Below, one piece after another: positions 52,441 through 60,641 of a DNA stretch of 64,000 nt. Position 1 is the stretch's first letter. Every line of letters begins with the position of its first letter. The stretch comes from Gracilimonas sp031581265 (lineage in GTDB: Bacteria > Bacteroidota > Rhodothermia > Balneolales > Balneolaceae). Under the pieces are notes generated by a model. The model was given only the letters and a program-made list of their open reading frames with translations. It was not told where the DNA came from and did not search any database. Made by a program: the position numbers and the translations under genes. The DNA is taken from positions 52,486 to 116,485 of the forward strand of contig NZ_JAVLBQ010000005.1 of assembly GCF_031581265.1 (NCBI RefSeq). Reading direction: 5' to 3'.

Positions 52441-53367
52441 ATGAAATATTTCAGAACTTACACTAAAGTACTAAAGCCATTTCTTTTATGCGGACTGATT
52501 TTAGTATTTTTTCCTCAAACAATTTACGCACAAGAATTTAATTGTGATGTAACCATCAATACAGAACAGCTTGAAGGTTCATCTTATGGCTACCTCTCAA
52601 ATTTTGACAGAGTTGTAGAAAGTTATATTAATGAATATAGCTGGACAGAAGAACAGTTCCGTGAAGAAGAGCGCATTAATTGTGTAATCCAAATCGCATT
52701 TACCAGTGGCAATTCGGATTTCACATTTTCCGCTGAAACGGTTTTACAGCTACAGCGACCTATTTATAATACCACAGCTAAAACTACAACTGTGTTGCTC
52801 ACCGATAATGCCTGGCAATTCAATTACCCTGAGGGGAAAAGCCTTATTCATGACGAGCTCCAATTTGATCCACTTACCGGATTCATTGATTTCTACGCTT
52901 ATTTAATGTTAGGTTATGATTTTGATACATTTGCTGAATTTGGAGGATCTGATTATTACTCTAATGCCGAAAATATTCTCAACCTTGCTCAAACGACTTC
53001 CAATGTAGGTTGGACTCGCAGCAGTAATAACCGAAGAAACCGGAATGTATTAATTACAGATTTATCCTCTACCAGTTACAGAGATTTGAGAGCTGCCATT
53101 TACCGATACCACCATTTAGGACTTGACCAATTTGTTGACAACCCATCTGAGGCAAGGCAAGAAATCTTAACTGCCCTTAAGCAAATACAAGAATTGAAGA
53201 GACGTTCAAGCAGTAATTATTTATTTGATGTTTTCTTTGATGCAAAGTCTCGTGAAATTGCCGCTATTTTTGAAGATGCCGAAAGTAGTGTTAGGCTCGA
53301 AGCTTATGAGGTTCTAAGTCAAACCGATCAGGGACATCTTTCAGATTATGAAAGCCTGCAAAATTGA
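52441..53367 (+). CDS. PorD-like protein (DUF4835)
   Basis: 308 residues with a signal peptide (to about 30, ends IYAQEF). The body matches DUF4835: FNCDVTINTEQLEGSSYGYLSNFDRVVESYINEYSWTEEQFREEERINCVIQIAF, LQLQRPIYNTTAKTTTVLLTDNAWQFNYPEGKSL, and DPLTGFIDFYAYLMLGYDFDTFAEFGGSDYYSNAENIL. This family is the PorD-type component linked with type IX secretion and gliding in Bacteroidota. It is divergent from the PorV-like gene with only 22 bases between starts, so both may share a promoter region. Exact role unknown. Confidence 0.88.
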   Translation: MKYFRTYTKVLKPFLLCGLILVFFPQTIYAQEFNCDVTINTEQLEGSSYGYLSNFDRVVESYINEYSWTEEQFREEERINCVIQIAFTSGNSDFTFSAETVLQLQRPIYNTTAKTTTVLLTDNAWQFNYPEGKSLIHDELQFDPLTGFIDFYAYLMLGYDFDTFAEFGGSDYYSNAENILNLAQTTSNVGWTRSSNNRRNRNVLITDLSSTSYRDLRAAIYRYHHLGLDQFVDNPSEARQEILTALKQIQELKRRSSSNYLFDVFFDAKSREIAAIFEDAESSVRLEAYEVLSQTDQGHLSDYESLQN

Positions 53368-53372
53368 AAACT

Positions 53373-53558
53373 ATGACTATCAAAACTCAAAAAATAATTA
53401 TTGTAATCTTTCTGGTCTTAGTCTGTCTGGATCTGATTGTTATCTATCTTGACAGCAACAGCTTCAATGCTTTATATGCAGGATCTACGGCCATCCTTTT
53501 TGGTATTGCCTGGGATGCCCTGAATAAACTTCAAAAAGAAAATGATCTAGATTCATAA
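53373..53558 (+). CDS. Small two-helix membrane protein
   Basis: 61 residues from an ATG at 53373, five bases after the PorD-like stop (a TTG at 53364 is an alternative that overlaps it). Two hydrophobic helices (IIIVIFLVLVCLDLIVIYL and FNALYAGSTAILFGIAWDAL) are joined by a short polar turn, and the tail is charged (NKLQKENDLDS). No family recognised. Cotranscription with the PorD-like gene is likely. Confidence 0.72.
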   Translation: MTIKTQKIIIVIFLVLVCLDLIVIYLDSNSFNALYAGSTAILFGIAWDALNKLQKENDLDS

Positions 53559-53714
53559 AAGCTTCAAATTATTTGTTTAAGCTGTTCTTATTATCACAAC
53601 TTATATGTGTTCAAAGTTATTTAGAACTAAAATATTTATCTATTGGTTTTGTATATTAGCCGCGCAAAAAAGCGGTTCCATAATTGAAATTTTGAAGTTG
53701 AAAAATCTTAGCGA

Positions 53715-54485
53715 ATGAAATTCTACGTATGTATTAAAATGGTGCCTGATGTTAACGCACCTCTTCAAATCAAAGACGGCAAACTAATTCAAGATGCCGA
53801 TCGTCAAATTCTAAATGCTTATGATGCTTCTGCTGTAGAAGAAGCCCTCGTGCTTAAAGAAAAACACGGCGGTGAAGTGGAAGTGGTTTCAATAGGTTCC
53901 TCAAAAGCGTCTGAAACCATCCGTAAGGCATTGGCCATGGGCGCAGATAAAGCCACCCATATATTAACTGAAGGTGATGAGGATTACGATTCCGGCTCCT
54001 ATGCCAGAATTCTTGCCAAGTTTTTTGAAGATAAAGAATACGATGTACTTTCACTTGGTAAACAATCTCAAGATACGGATGCCGGACTGACTGGAAGCAT
54101 GGTAGCTGAAATGCTGGATCTTCCATATACCACCAACGCAGTAGGACTTGAAGCCGAAGACGGCAAGCTTATTGTAAAACGTCAGGGTGATACCGGTCAG
54201 GAAATGATCGAACTTCCCACCCCTTGTGCCGTCACCTGCTCTAATGATATGAACGAGCCGCGTATTCCGAATTTGAAAGGAATTATGGCCTCCAAGCGCA
54301 AACCTATGGAACAGATTGAGCTTTCATCTCTTGGTTTAAATGAAGATGAACTTGCTGCCAGCACTACCGTTCTCGGCTACGAAAAAAAACCTGAACGTGA
54401 AGCCGGAAAGAAATTTGAAGGCGAAGCAGATGAAATCGCCCGCGAAGTAGCGCAACTGCTTGATACCGAAGCAAACGTAATTTAA
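53715..54485 (+). CDS. etfB: Electron transfer flavoprotein subunit beta
   Basis: With EtfA forms the soluble FAD-protein that collects electrons from acyl-CoA and other dehydrogenases. Characteristic: KFYVCIKMVPDVNAPLQI at the start, NAYDASAVEEALVLKEKHGGEVEVVSIGSSKASETIRKALAMGADKATHI, DVLSLGKQSQDTDAGLTGSMVAEMLDLPY and CAVTCSNDMNEPRIPNLKGIMASKRKPM. Length 256 is typical. First gene of etfB-etfA-fixC-fixX. A small hairpin CCGC/GCGG lies at about 53661-53676, upstream of the ATG. Confidence 0.95.
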   Translation: MKFYVCIKMVPDVNAPLQIKDGKLIQDADRQILNAYDASAVEEALVLKEKHGGEVEVVSIGSSKASETIRKALAMGADKATHILTEGDEDYDSGSYARILAKFFEDKEYDVLSLGKQSQDTDAGLTGSMVAEMLDLPYTTNAVGLEAEDGKLIVKRQGDTGQEMIELPTPCAVTCSNDMNEPRIPNLKGIMASKRKPMEQIELSSLGLNEDELAASTTVLGYEKKPEREAGKKFEGEADEIAREVAQLLDTEANVI

Positions 54486-54502
54486 GTAATGTTAAATGCT
54501 TG

Positions 54503-54558
54503 AATTTTAAATGTTAAATGGAGATCCATTTAACATTTGGCACTTCACATTTAAAATT
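54503..54558. repeat. AT-rich palindromic repeat, copy 2, between etfB and etfA
   Basis: An inner perfect 12-base stem AAATGTTAAATG (54509-54520) / CATTTAACATTT (54527-54538), plus outer mirrored words AATTTTAAATGT (54503) and ACATTTAAAATT (54547-54558). Words are shared with the copies at 6834 and 55570. Confidence 0.75.
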
Positions 54559-54596
54559 ATTTTCAGGAAAAATTTTTCAAACAAGACTAAAAACGA

Positions 54597-55571
54597 ATGA
54601 GCACAATACTTACCCATATCGCCATTGCAGACGGCAAAATTAAACGATCATCATTAGAGGTTCTTTCACATTGCAAGCAGCTTGCTGACCAAGGCGGACA
54701 TTCCGTTGAGGCTGTAGTTGTAGATGCAAATGCTTCTTCTTTTGTGGAAGGCATTCAGCAATACGGTGCCTCCAAAGTATATGTGGTGGAAGATCCGATC
54801 TTCAAAAATCACATGAACACGCCCCTGTTGAAAGTGTTAGCAAAAGTAATGGAAACCGCAAATCCTTCTGTTTTTGCTTTTGCTTCCACAGAAGGTACCA
54901 AAGATATTTTAGGGGCACTTGCTGCCAACCAAAATGCAGCCGTTCTGCCGGATGTTTCTTCTTTTGAATTGACTGAAGGTGGAGTGAAAGCCAAACGACC
55001 CGTTATGGCAGCCAAGATTATCTCCAACACCGAAGCAAAAAGTGACACTATACTCGTTTCTGTTCGCTCCGGTTCATATGATCTGGCTGAAAATGAAACT
55101 TCCGCTGAAGTGGTGAATATTGATTTCAGCATGGACGACAGCGAACTTAAAGCTACCCTTAAAGAAATTATCTCCGCTTCCGGTGATACGATTGATCTAA
55201 ACGAAGCGGAATCTATTGTAGCAGCTGGTCGTGGCGTGAAGGATGAAGAAGGACAGAATCTGATCTCCGAACTTGCTGAAGTATTAAATGCCGGGATCGG
55301 AGCTTCACGAGCACTGACAGAAGCCGGTATTTATGACCCGAGTTTGCAGATAGGGCAAACCGGAAAAGTGGTTTCCCCGCAATTATACATTGCCGTGGGA
55401 ATTTCAGGTGCGATTCAACACGTAGCAGGAATGGCAAATTCCAAAGTAATTGTAGCCATTAACAAAGATCCTGACGCGCCCATCTTCGAAATTTCAGACT
55501 ACGGAATTGTTGGAGACTTATACAAAGTACTCCCGCCCTTCATCGAAGAACTCAAAAAAATAAAAAGCTAA
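54597..55571 (+). CDS. etfA: Electron transfer flavoprotein subunit alpha
   Basis: Alpha subunit of the flavoprotein; binds FAD in the C-terminal half. ILTHIAIADGKIKRSSLEVLSHCKQLAD opens the protein; the FAD domain has ESIVAAGRGVKDEEGQNLISELAEVLNAGIGASRALTEAGIYDPSLQIGQTGKVVSPQLYIAVGISGAIQHVAGMANSKVIVAINKDPDAPIFEISDYGIVGDLYKVLPPFIEEL contains the classic GQTGKVVSP and GISGAIQH signatures. Length 324 normal. Confidence 0.96.
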   Translation: MSTILTHIAIADGKIKRSSLEVLSHCKQLADQGGHSVEAVVVDANASSFVEGIQQYGASKVYVVEDPIFKNHMNTPLLKVLAKVMETANPSVFAFASTEGTKDILGALAANQNAAVLPDVSSFELTEGGVKAKRPVMAAKIISNTEAKSDTILVSVRSGSYDLAENETSAEVVNIDFSMDDSELKATLKEIISASGDTIDLNEAESIVAAGRGVKDEEGQNLISELAEVLNAGIGASRALTEAGIYDPSLQIGQTGKVVSPQLYIAVGISGAIQHVAGMANSKVIVAINKDPDAPIFEISDYGIVGDLYKVLPPFIEELKKIKS

Positions 55572-55632
55572 TTTTAAATGCTAAATGTTGAATTTTAAAT
55601 TATTCAGCATTTAAAATTCAACATTCAAAATT
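55570..55632. repeat. AT-rich palindromic repeat, copy 3, between etfA and fixC
   Basis: Overlapping stems: AATTTTAAATGCT (55570-55582) with AGCATTTAAAATT (55606-55618), and AATGTTGAATTTTAAAT (55584-55600) with its perfect mirror at 55609-55625. The end at 55615-55632 is the reverse complement of the left arm at 6834. Confidence 0.8.
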
Positions 55633-55638
55633 TCCCTT

Positions 55639-56964
55639 ATGGACGAAAAGTTTGATTGTATCGTAATTGGGGGTGGAGTTGCAGGATTGGCAGCAGCCAT
55701 GACCCTCGCCCGTAATAACATGAAATTCCTTCTGATTGAACGAGGTGAATTTGCCGGTTCCAAAAATGTGTCCGGTGGTGTTTTGTGGGGAAGTGACCTC
55801 GCAAAACTCGTTCCAAATTACTGGAAAGAACAAGACGGAGGCTGGGAGCGATTTATCAACCATCGCCGACTTACCCTCATGGATGAGCAATCAGCTTTTA
55901 CCCTTGATTTCAAATCTTCTCACTTTAATGAAACTCCCTACAACGGAGTAGTAGTACTTCGCTCAAAATTTGACAACTGGCTTTCCGGTAAAGTGCAGGA
56001 AGCCATTGATGCCTCCGACTTCGCTATGGATTCCTTCATCGCCACCAACATCAAGGTAGATGAAGTACTCATGGAAAACGATAAAGCTGTTGGTATCAAA
56101 ACTGGGGAAGATGAATTCCATGCCGATTCAGTGATCATTGCTGAGGGCGTAAATAATTTGCTGACGCGTCAGGTTGGTTTACAGGATGATTACGTTCCGG
56201 CCGATCACATGCTCACCGGTATCAAAGAGATCATCCGCTTCGACCAAGAAGTGCTGGAGCAAAAATTTCAGCTAAACGGACTCAGCGGAATGAGCAACGA
56301 ATTTGTAGGCTGGGCCACCGATGGCATTGAAGGCGGAGGATTTCTATACACCAATCGCGACACTATATCGCTGGGATTGGTGCTCGGTATTAAGGATATG
56401 CGGGAAAAAGGAAAAGCACCCCATGACATCTTAAATCATTTCAAAACCCATCCTGTCATCGCCGATATCATAAAAGATGGAGAAGTGGTGGAATATTCTG
56501 CCCACGTGGTTTCCTCCGGTGATAAGCGAGCCATGCCGAAAGAATTATACAAAGACGGAATTCTACTGGCCGGTGAGTCCGCCAACTTATTGATGAATGC
56601 AGGAAAAGCCATTCAGGGAATGGATTATGCCATGCGTTCCGGAATTCTGGCGGCAGAAACCATTGTTAAAGCGAAAGAAAAAGATGACTTCAGCTCGGCC
56701 ACACTCAAAGAATATCGCAAGGTGATGGGCGAAAGTTATGTAATGAAGGACATCAACGGATTCCAAGATGCCGTGCATCTCCTTCACACCGAAACCATGC
56801 AGCAAAAAGTACCGAATTTGATCTGCGACTTCGGCCGACAGTTCTTCTCCATCAAGAATGAACCTACACCGAAATCCAAGGACATGTTGAAGGGAGCGGT
56901 TAAACGACATGCTTCTTACTGGGAATTGGCGAAATTAGGATTTAAGGCTGGGAAATCATTGTAG
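55639..56964 (+). CDS. fixC: ETF-quinone oxidoreductase, FixC-like FAD-dependent oxidoreductase
   Basis: Membrane-associated flavoprotein that passes electrons from ETF to quinone. FAD-binding GGGVAGLAAAMTLARNNMKFLLIERGE at the start, ESANLLMNAGKAIQGMDYAMRSGILAAE as the second FAD motif, and the FixC-type segments GSKNVSGGVLWG and NEFVGWATDGIEGGGFLYTNRDTISLGLVLGI. Length 441 fits FixC, which needs the separate ferredoxin-like FixX (57462) because it lacks the C-terminal iron-sulfur domain found in eukaryotic ETF-QO. The fixX gene is displaced by 497 bases here. Confidence 0.94.
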   Translation: MDEKFDCIVIGGGVAGLAAAMTLARNNMKFLLIERGEFAGSKNVSGGVLWGSDLAKLVPNYWKEQDGGWERFINHRRLTLMDEQSAFTLDFKSSHFNETPYNGVVVLRSKFDNWLSGKVQEAIDASDFAMDSFIATNIKVDEVLMENDKAVGIKTGEDEFHADSVIIAEGVNNLLTRQVGLQDDYVPADHMLTGIKEIIRFDQEVLEQKFQLNGLSGMSNEFVGWATDGIEGGGFLYTNRDTISLGLVLGIKDMREKGKAPHDILNHFKTHPVIADIIKDGEVVEYSAHVVSSGDKRAMPKELYKDGILLAGESANLLMNAGKAIQGMDYAMRSGILAAETIVKAKEKDDFSSATLKEYRKVMGESYVMKDINGFQDAVHLLHTETMQQKVPNLICDFGRQFFSIKNEPTPKSKDMLKGAVKRHASYWELAKLGFKAGKSL

Positions 56965-57435
56965 GTGAAAAGGCAAAAGTGAAATGTGAAAAGGTTTTAT
57001 ATCATATTTGAAAGCATTGCGAATACTTCGTTGGCCAATTTTTCAACCTTTTTTGTTTTATTATAAGTTAAATAGTTTAGATTAATTGAAATTTCGAGTT
57101 GAGTATCGAGTTCTACTAATGAAGATTTTGAAATTCGATAAAATCGTTTTCGCTCTTTGTCGGATTTTCTTGAGGCGCCTTCAGATAGATTCGAAGGAAC
57201 TGAAACAGCGGCTCGTCTCATTTGACTTGATAAACCAAACATTTCAGTCTTTGGAAAGTTTTCAGTCAGCCTATAAATCTCGCTAACTAATTTTATACTT
57301 TTTTTATAAACGTTTAAATCTTTATGGTTCAATTTAATCATAGCACCCCATTAGGTTAATAGTTCACAAATAAATACCAAAATTTTTAGAATTCTGAAAA
57401 GTCGAAAATGTTCCTTTCACTTTTGCCTTTTCACC
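56964..57435. mobile_element. Miniature element: S23-type four-helix-bundle gene between 21-base perfect inverted repeats
   Basis: GGTGAAAAGGCAAAAGTGAA (plus A) at 56964-56984 is exactly mirrored at 57415-57435. Between them is one small gene on the opposite strand to the surrounding operon. The right end continues into near-tandem CTTTCAC words. The unit sits exactly between fixC and fixX, which are normally adjacent, so insertion after operon formation is the simplest reading. Whether it moves, and by what enzyme, is unknown. Confidence 0.6.
56997..57341 (-). CDS. Four-helix bundle protein (S23/23S rRNA intervening-sequence protein family)
   Basis: 114 residues with the hallmark block TENFPKTEMFGLSSQMRRAAVSVPSNLSEGASR (about 27-59) and helices before and after, as in the S23/IVP/bAvd-type four-helix bundles. 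These pentamer-forming proteins were first seen encoded in intervening sequences of 23S rRNA genes and as accessory proteins of diversity-generating retroelements, where they bind nucleic acid. Here it is a free-standing gene antisense to the etf operon, bordered by inverted repeats. Its stop is at 56997 and ATG at 57341. Function unproven; no reverse transcriptase is nearby. Confidence 0.9.
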   Translation of the reverse strand: MIKLNHKDLNVYKKSIKLVSEIYRLTENFPKTEMFGLSSQMRRAAVSVPSNLSEGASRKSDKERKRFYRISKSSLVELDTQLEISINLNYLTYNKTKKVEKLANEVFAMLSNMI

Positions 57436-57461
57436 TTTCACCTTTCACATAAAGCAACGAC

Positions 57462-57764
57462 ATGAAAAACTTGAAATTAACCGAACGCCTCGGACTTGTA
57501 AGCTACCGAAATCAATCCAAATCAGAGATCAAGCCTCACATTGTTGTGGATACCGATATCTGTAATTCTACTTGTCCGCACCATTGTACTACCTACGTAT
57601 GTCCGGCTAATTGTTATACCAAAGACGAAGAAGGTAACGTGCATTTCCAAGTGGAAGATTGTATAGAATGTGGAACATGTATGTATGCCTGCGATCAGGG
57701 TGCCGTGGACTGGAATTATCCTGATCCGGAAATTGGTCGTGGTGTAACTTGGAATTTCGGGTAA
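57462..57764 (+). CDS. fixX: Ferredoxin-like protein FixX
   Basis: 100 residues that supply the [4Fe-4S] cluster missing from FixC. The cysteine pattern is complete: CNSTCPHHCTTYVCPANCYT and CIECGTCMYACDQGAVDWNYP, then the FixX-type end GRGVTWNFG. Together with EtfBA and FixC it forms the electron bridge to quinone. It is fourth gene of the operon, but now lies 497 bases downstream of fixC because of the S23 element, so polar effects or a new promoter within that element are possible. Confidence 0.93.
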   Translation: MKNLKLTERLGLVSYRNQSKSEIKPHIVVDTDICNSTCPHHCTTYVCPANCYTKDEEGNVHFQVEDCIECGTCMYACDQGAVDWNYPDPEIGRGVTWNFG

Positions 57765-57778
57765 CAAAAACCATTTAT

Positions 57779-57818
57779 TTTCCGTAATTAATACTATATG
57801 GGCATTAATCAACGGAAA
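57779..57818. promoter_or_regulatory. Split hairpin just upstream of the DUF2207 gene
   Basis: TTTCCGT (57779-57785) plus ATTAAT (57787-57792) mirror ATTAAT (57804-57809) plus ACGGAAA (57812-57818). The right arm ends two bases before the ATG at 57821, so it may mask translation initiation or end the etf transcript. Confidence 0.5.
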
Positions 57819-57820
57819 CT

Positions 57821-59593
57821 ATGAAAATTTATAAACTCGCTTACCTTCTTCTTTTTGCAGTAACTTTTTTGATTTATACTTTGGATCTTTCTGCAAAAGA
57901 TTACTCAATTCCCACTATACAAGTAGATGTTCACGTAGATGAAAATGGGACTATAACCATAACAGAGCATCGTACCTATGTATTTGATGGCTCCTATTCC
58001 TGGGCTAATTACCGCCTTCCAAAAACAGGGTATTCGGCTATGCAAAATATCCGAATTACAGAGGGAGACAGAGCTTTCACCAATCTAAACACCGAAGAAC
58101 CCGGCACTTTTTTAGTGGAAGAATCGGATGAGGCTTTCAACATTAAATGGTTTTTCGAAGCTGAAGATGAAGAACGAACATTTACTGTCACTTATACCTT
58201 GGAAGATGCTTTAGTTATAGGGCCTGAATGGAGTGAATTTTTCTGGACTTATGTTGCATCTGGTCGGGAGAAATCAACAGATGACTTAGATATTTTGATT
58301 CAGCTACCCTACATGGTTCCTGATTCATCCCTGCATAGCTGGGTTCGTGAACCCGGCTGGGATATTACTACTGATTTCTACGATAACGGATTTCAATTTA
58401 CCGGAGAGAATATTAGCCGAAGTCAGGCTGTAACTATTCGTACAGTGTTCCCGACTTCCGTTTTTGATGAGAATTCCGTTCAGGTTAGTGACTCTGATTT
58501 CAGCCTTACCCTTGCCAGAGAACAGGAAGACAATTTCAGAGAAGAACAACGCCGGGCGGCAGAAGAAGAGGAAAGAAGCCAAGCTTTAGCCATTGAGATT
58601 TCCATAGTGATTGCAGGACTCAGTATTATCGCTTTCATCTTTTTCTATCGCAAATACGGCAGTCGGCATAAAGTGAACCTATCGGCAAACGAAAGCATCA
58701 TGCTTCCCGGAAGGGAGAAACCTGCTGCCATTGGGTGGTTGCTCATGAACCGAACGGTGACTTACAGTTTCATCACGGCAACATTACTTGACTTGGCACG
58801 ACGTAAATATTTTAAGGTAGAAGAAAAAGAGCCTGACCCGGATGAGAAGAGCTGGTTATCATCCAATGATGATTCCCATTTCACAGTACATCGTACTGAC
58901 AAACCTGCAGAACAGGATATGACCGAATACGAACTTAGCCTCCTTAATTATGTAGAAAAACGTATTACTGAAAAAGGACACAAATTTGAAGACATTTTTA
59001 AATTCAGTGAATCGGACGCTTCAAAATGGTTTTATAGCTGGAAGAAAAAATTAAAATCATATTGTAAAAGCAAAGAGTGGGTTGATCCAACCAGCTATAA
59101 AGGACTTTGGTGGAACATAGGAATTCAATCTATACTGCTTACTGCAAGTATCTTTGGGATTTTCCTGATTCACCCCTTGATGGGCTTTACAGTTTTGGTA
59201 GTCTTATTTGGGTGGCTCTTATCCTTTGCCATAGTACGCCGGACTCCGAAAGGAGAAGAACTCTATCAACGATGGAAGAATTATTTGAAAGCACTTAAAT
59301 CTGCTAAAGAGCATTCTATTTCCCAGGATAAACTTGGATTACACTTTATTTACGGTATTGCCTTTGGGCTTAATCAGGATCAAATTGAATCTTTATTTGA
59401 ACAAAACCCGGGTGCAGTTTCTGCTATCTATTGGATTGTGCTTTTACCAAACAGTACTTCTTCTCCGGCTGATATGGCCAACTCGCTCAGTAATCTTGCC
59501 GCAACCGGATCAACATCAGCCGGAGGGGGGAGTTTTGGAGGAGGCGCTTCGGCTGGAGTGGCCGGAGGTGGGGCTTCCGGGGGTGCAGGTTGA
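57821..59593 (+). CDS. DUF2207 domain membrane protein with glycine-rich tail
   Basis: 590 residues. After a signal peptide (to about 26) a beta-rich extracytoplasmic domain (YSIPTIQVDVHVDENGTITITEHRTYVFDGSYSWANYRLPKTGYSAMQNIRI) matches DUF2207. A membrane helix at about 256-272 (IEISIVIAGLSIIAFIFFY) leads to a cytoplasmic region, two further helices (about 427-466), and a C-terminal glycine repeat (GGGSFGGGASAGVAGGGASG). This overall plan with the Gly-rich end is typical of the family. The family is common and its role is not established. It starts 56 bases after fixX, separated by a hairpin. Confidence 0.88.
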   Translation: MKIYKLAYLLLFAVTFLIYTLDLSAKDYSIPTIQVDVHVDENGTITITEHRTYVFDGSYSWANYRLPKTGYSAMQNIRITEGDRAFTNLNTEEPGTFLVEESDEAFNIKWFFEAEDEERTFTVTYTLEDALVIGPEWSEFFWTYVASGREKSTDDLDILIQLPYMVPDSSLHSWVREPGWDITTDFYDNGFQFTGENISRSQAVTIRTVFPTSVFDENSVQVSDSDFSLTLAREQEDNFREEQRRAAEEEERSQALAIEISIVIAGLSIIAFIFFYRKYGSRHKVNLSANESIMLPGREKPAAIGWLLMNRTVTYSFITATLLDLARRKYFKVEEKEPDPDEKSWLSSNDDSHFTVHRTDKPAEQDMTEYELSLLNYVEKRITEKGHKFEDIFKFSESDASKWFYSWKKKLKSYCKSKEWVDPTSYKGLWWNIGIQSILLTASIFGIFLIHPLMGFTVLVVLFGWLLSFAIVRRTPKGEELYQRWKNYLKALKSAKEHSISQDKLGLHFIYGIAFGLNQDQIESLFEQNPGAVSAIYWIVLLPNSTSSPADMANSLSNLAATGSTSAGGGSFGGGASAGVAGGGASGGAG

Positions 59594-59701
59594 TATGAAA
59601 CTCGCTTATTAGATTTTAAATTAGAATCTACATTTTTTGGAAACTTTATCTCTTCTCGCGAGTTGAACTCTACGAATCAACACAAAACAAATTTTAGAAA
59701 T

Positions 59702-60559
59702 ATGAAAAAGCAGTTTTTTAAATACCCCTTATTTTTTTTAGTAGCAATTATATTCGCAGCTTGTAGCACAGATACTAATTCAAATAAAGGAACGCTTAAA
59801 ATTGGCCTTACCGATGCACCTGCCAACTTCGATCAGGTTAATATTGAAATCAAGCAAGTCCTCGTAAATAAAGACGAAGATGCTGAACCGGAAGAAGAAG
59901 GAGACACTGACGGTGAGAATGAAGAGGATAATGAGGAGGACGAAAATGGATGGTACTTAATTATGGAAGACTCTATAACCGTTAATCTTCTCGACTATCA
60001 AAATGGTGCTGTTCTTCAATTGGGTGAAACAGAATTAGAAGCCGGACAATACAACCAAATCCGATTATTGCTGGGAAACAATAACAATGTAGTTATAGCA
60101 GGAGAATCTTTTCCCTTGACTACACCAAGTGCACAACAATCAGGATATAAGCTCAATGTTCAGGCCGATATTGAAGCCGGTCAGGTTTACGACTTGGTGA
60201 TAGATTTTGACGCCTCACAATCCATTGTAGTAACCGGAAATAATCGGTTTATTCTGAAACCGGTGTTAAGGACTGTCGATGTTCAAGAACAAGCCAGTAT
60301 TTCAGGTACCGTATTGCCAATTGAAGCTCAACCTTATGTTTATGCAATAATGGATGAGGACACGGTAGGAACCCAACCCAATGACGAAGGCGCTTTTAAA
60401 CTTATTGGACTTGAAGAAGGGGCTTATGATGTTTGGTTTTCTCCTACAAATGAAACCTATGCTGATTCACTCATTGAAGGCATAGAACTGGATGAAGGAG
60501 AACAATTCGAATTTGAAAATACCATTCAATTAGAAGATACCTCCTCTGTTTCAGAGTAA
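59702..60559 (+). CDS. DUF4382 domain lipoprotein
   Basis: Lipoprotein (FFLVAIIFAACSTDTNS, Cys about 21) whose N-terminal domain GTLKIGLTDAPANFDQVNIEIKQVLVNKDED is DUF4382, interrupted by a long Asp/Glu-rich loop (EPEEEGDTDGENEEDNEEDENG). The core continues VNLLDYQNGAVLQLGETELEAGQYNQIRLLLG, and a C-terminal beta-sandwich (ISGTVLPIEAQPYVYAIMDEDTVG...) resembles carboxypeptidase-regulatory-like domains. The ATG at 59702 is favoured over a TTG at 59663. Function unknown, probably on the cell surface. The acidic insert may bind cations. Confidence 0.85.
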   Translation: MKKQFFKYPLFFLVAIIFAACSTDTNSNKGTLKIGLTDAPANFDQVNIEIKQVLVNKDEDAEPEEEGDTDGENEEDNEEDENGWYLIMEDSITVNLLDYQNGAVLQLGETELEAGQYNQIRLLLGNNNNVVIAGESFPLTTPSAQQSGYKLNVQADIEAGQVYDLVIDFDASQSIVVTGNNRFILKPVLRTVDVQEQASISGTVLPIEAQPYVYAIMDEDTVGTQPNDEGAFKLIGLEEGAYDVWFSPTNETYADSLIEGIELDEGEQFEFENTIQLEDTSSVSE

Positions 60560-60641
60560 CTTTTTCTTTTGAGGAATGAACACATATCACCAACTGTTTT
60601 TGTATTTTTCACAGTTCTGAATTTCAAAAAATACCATTCAA

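Noticed and set aside
53559..53585. AGCTT...AAGCT stem after the small two-helix gene as a terminator
   Set aside because: Only five base pairs with internal mismatches and no clear T tract; too weak to list.
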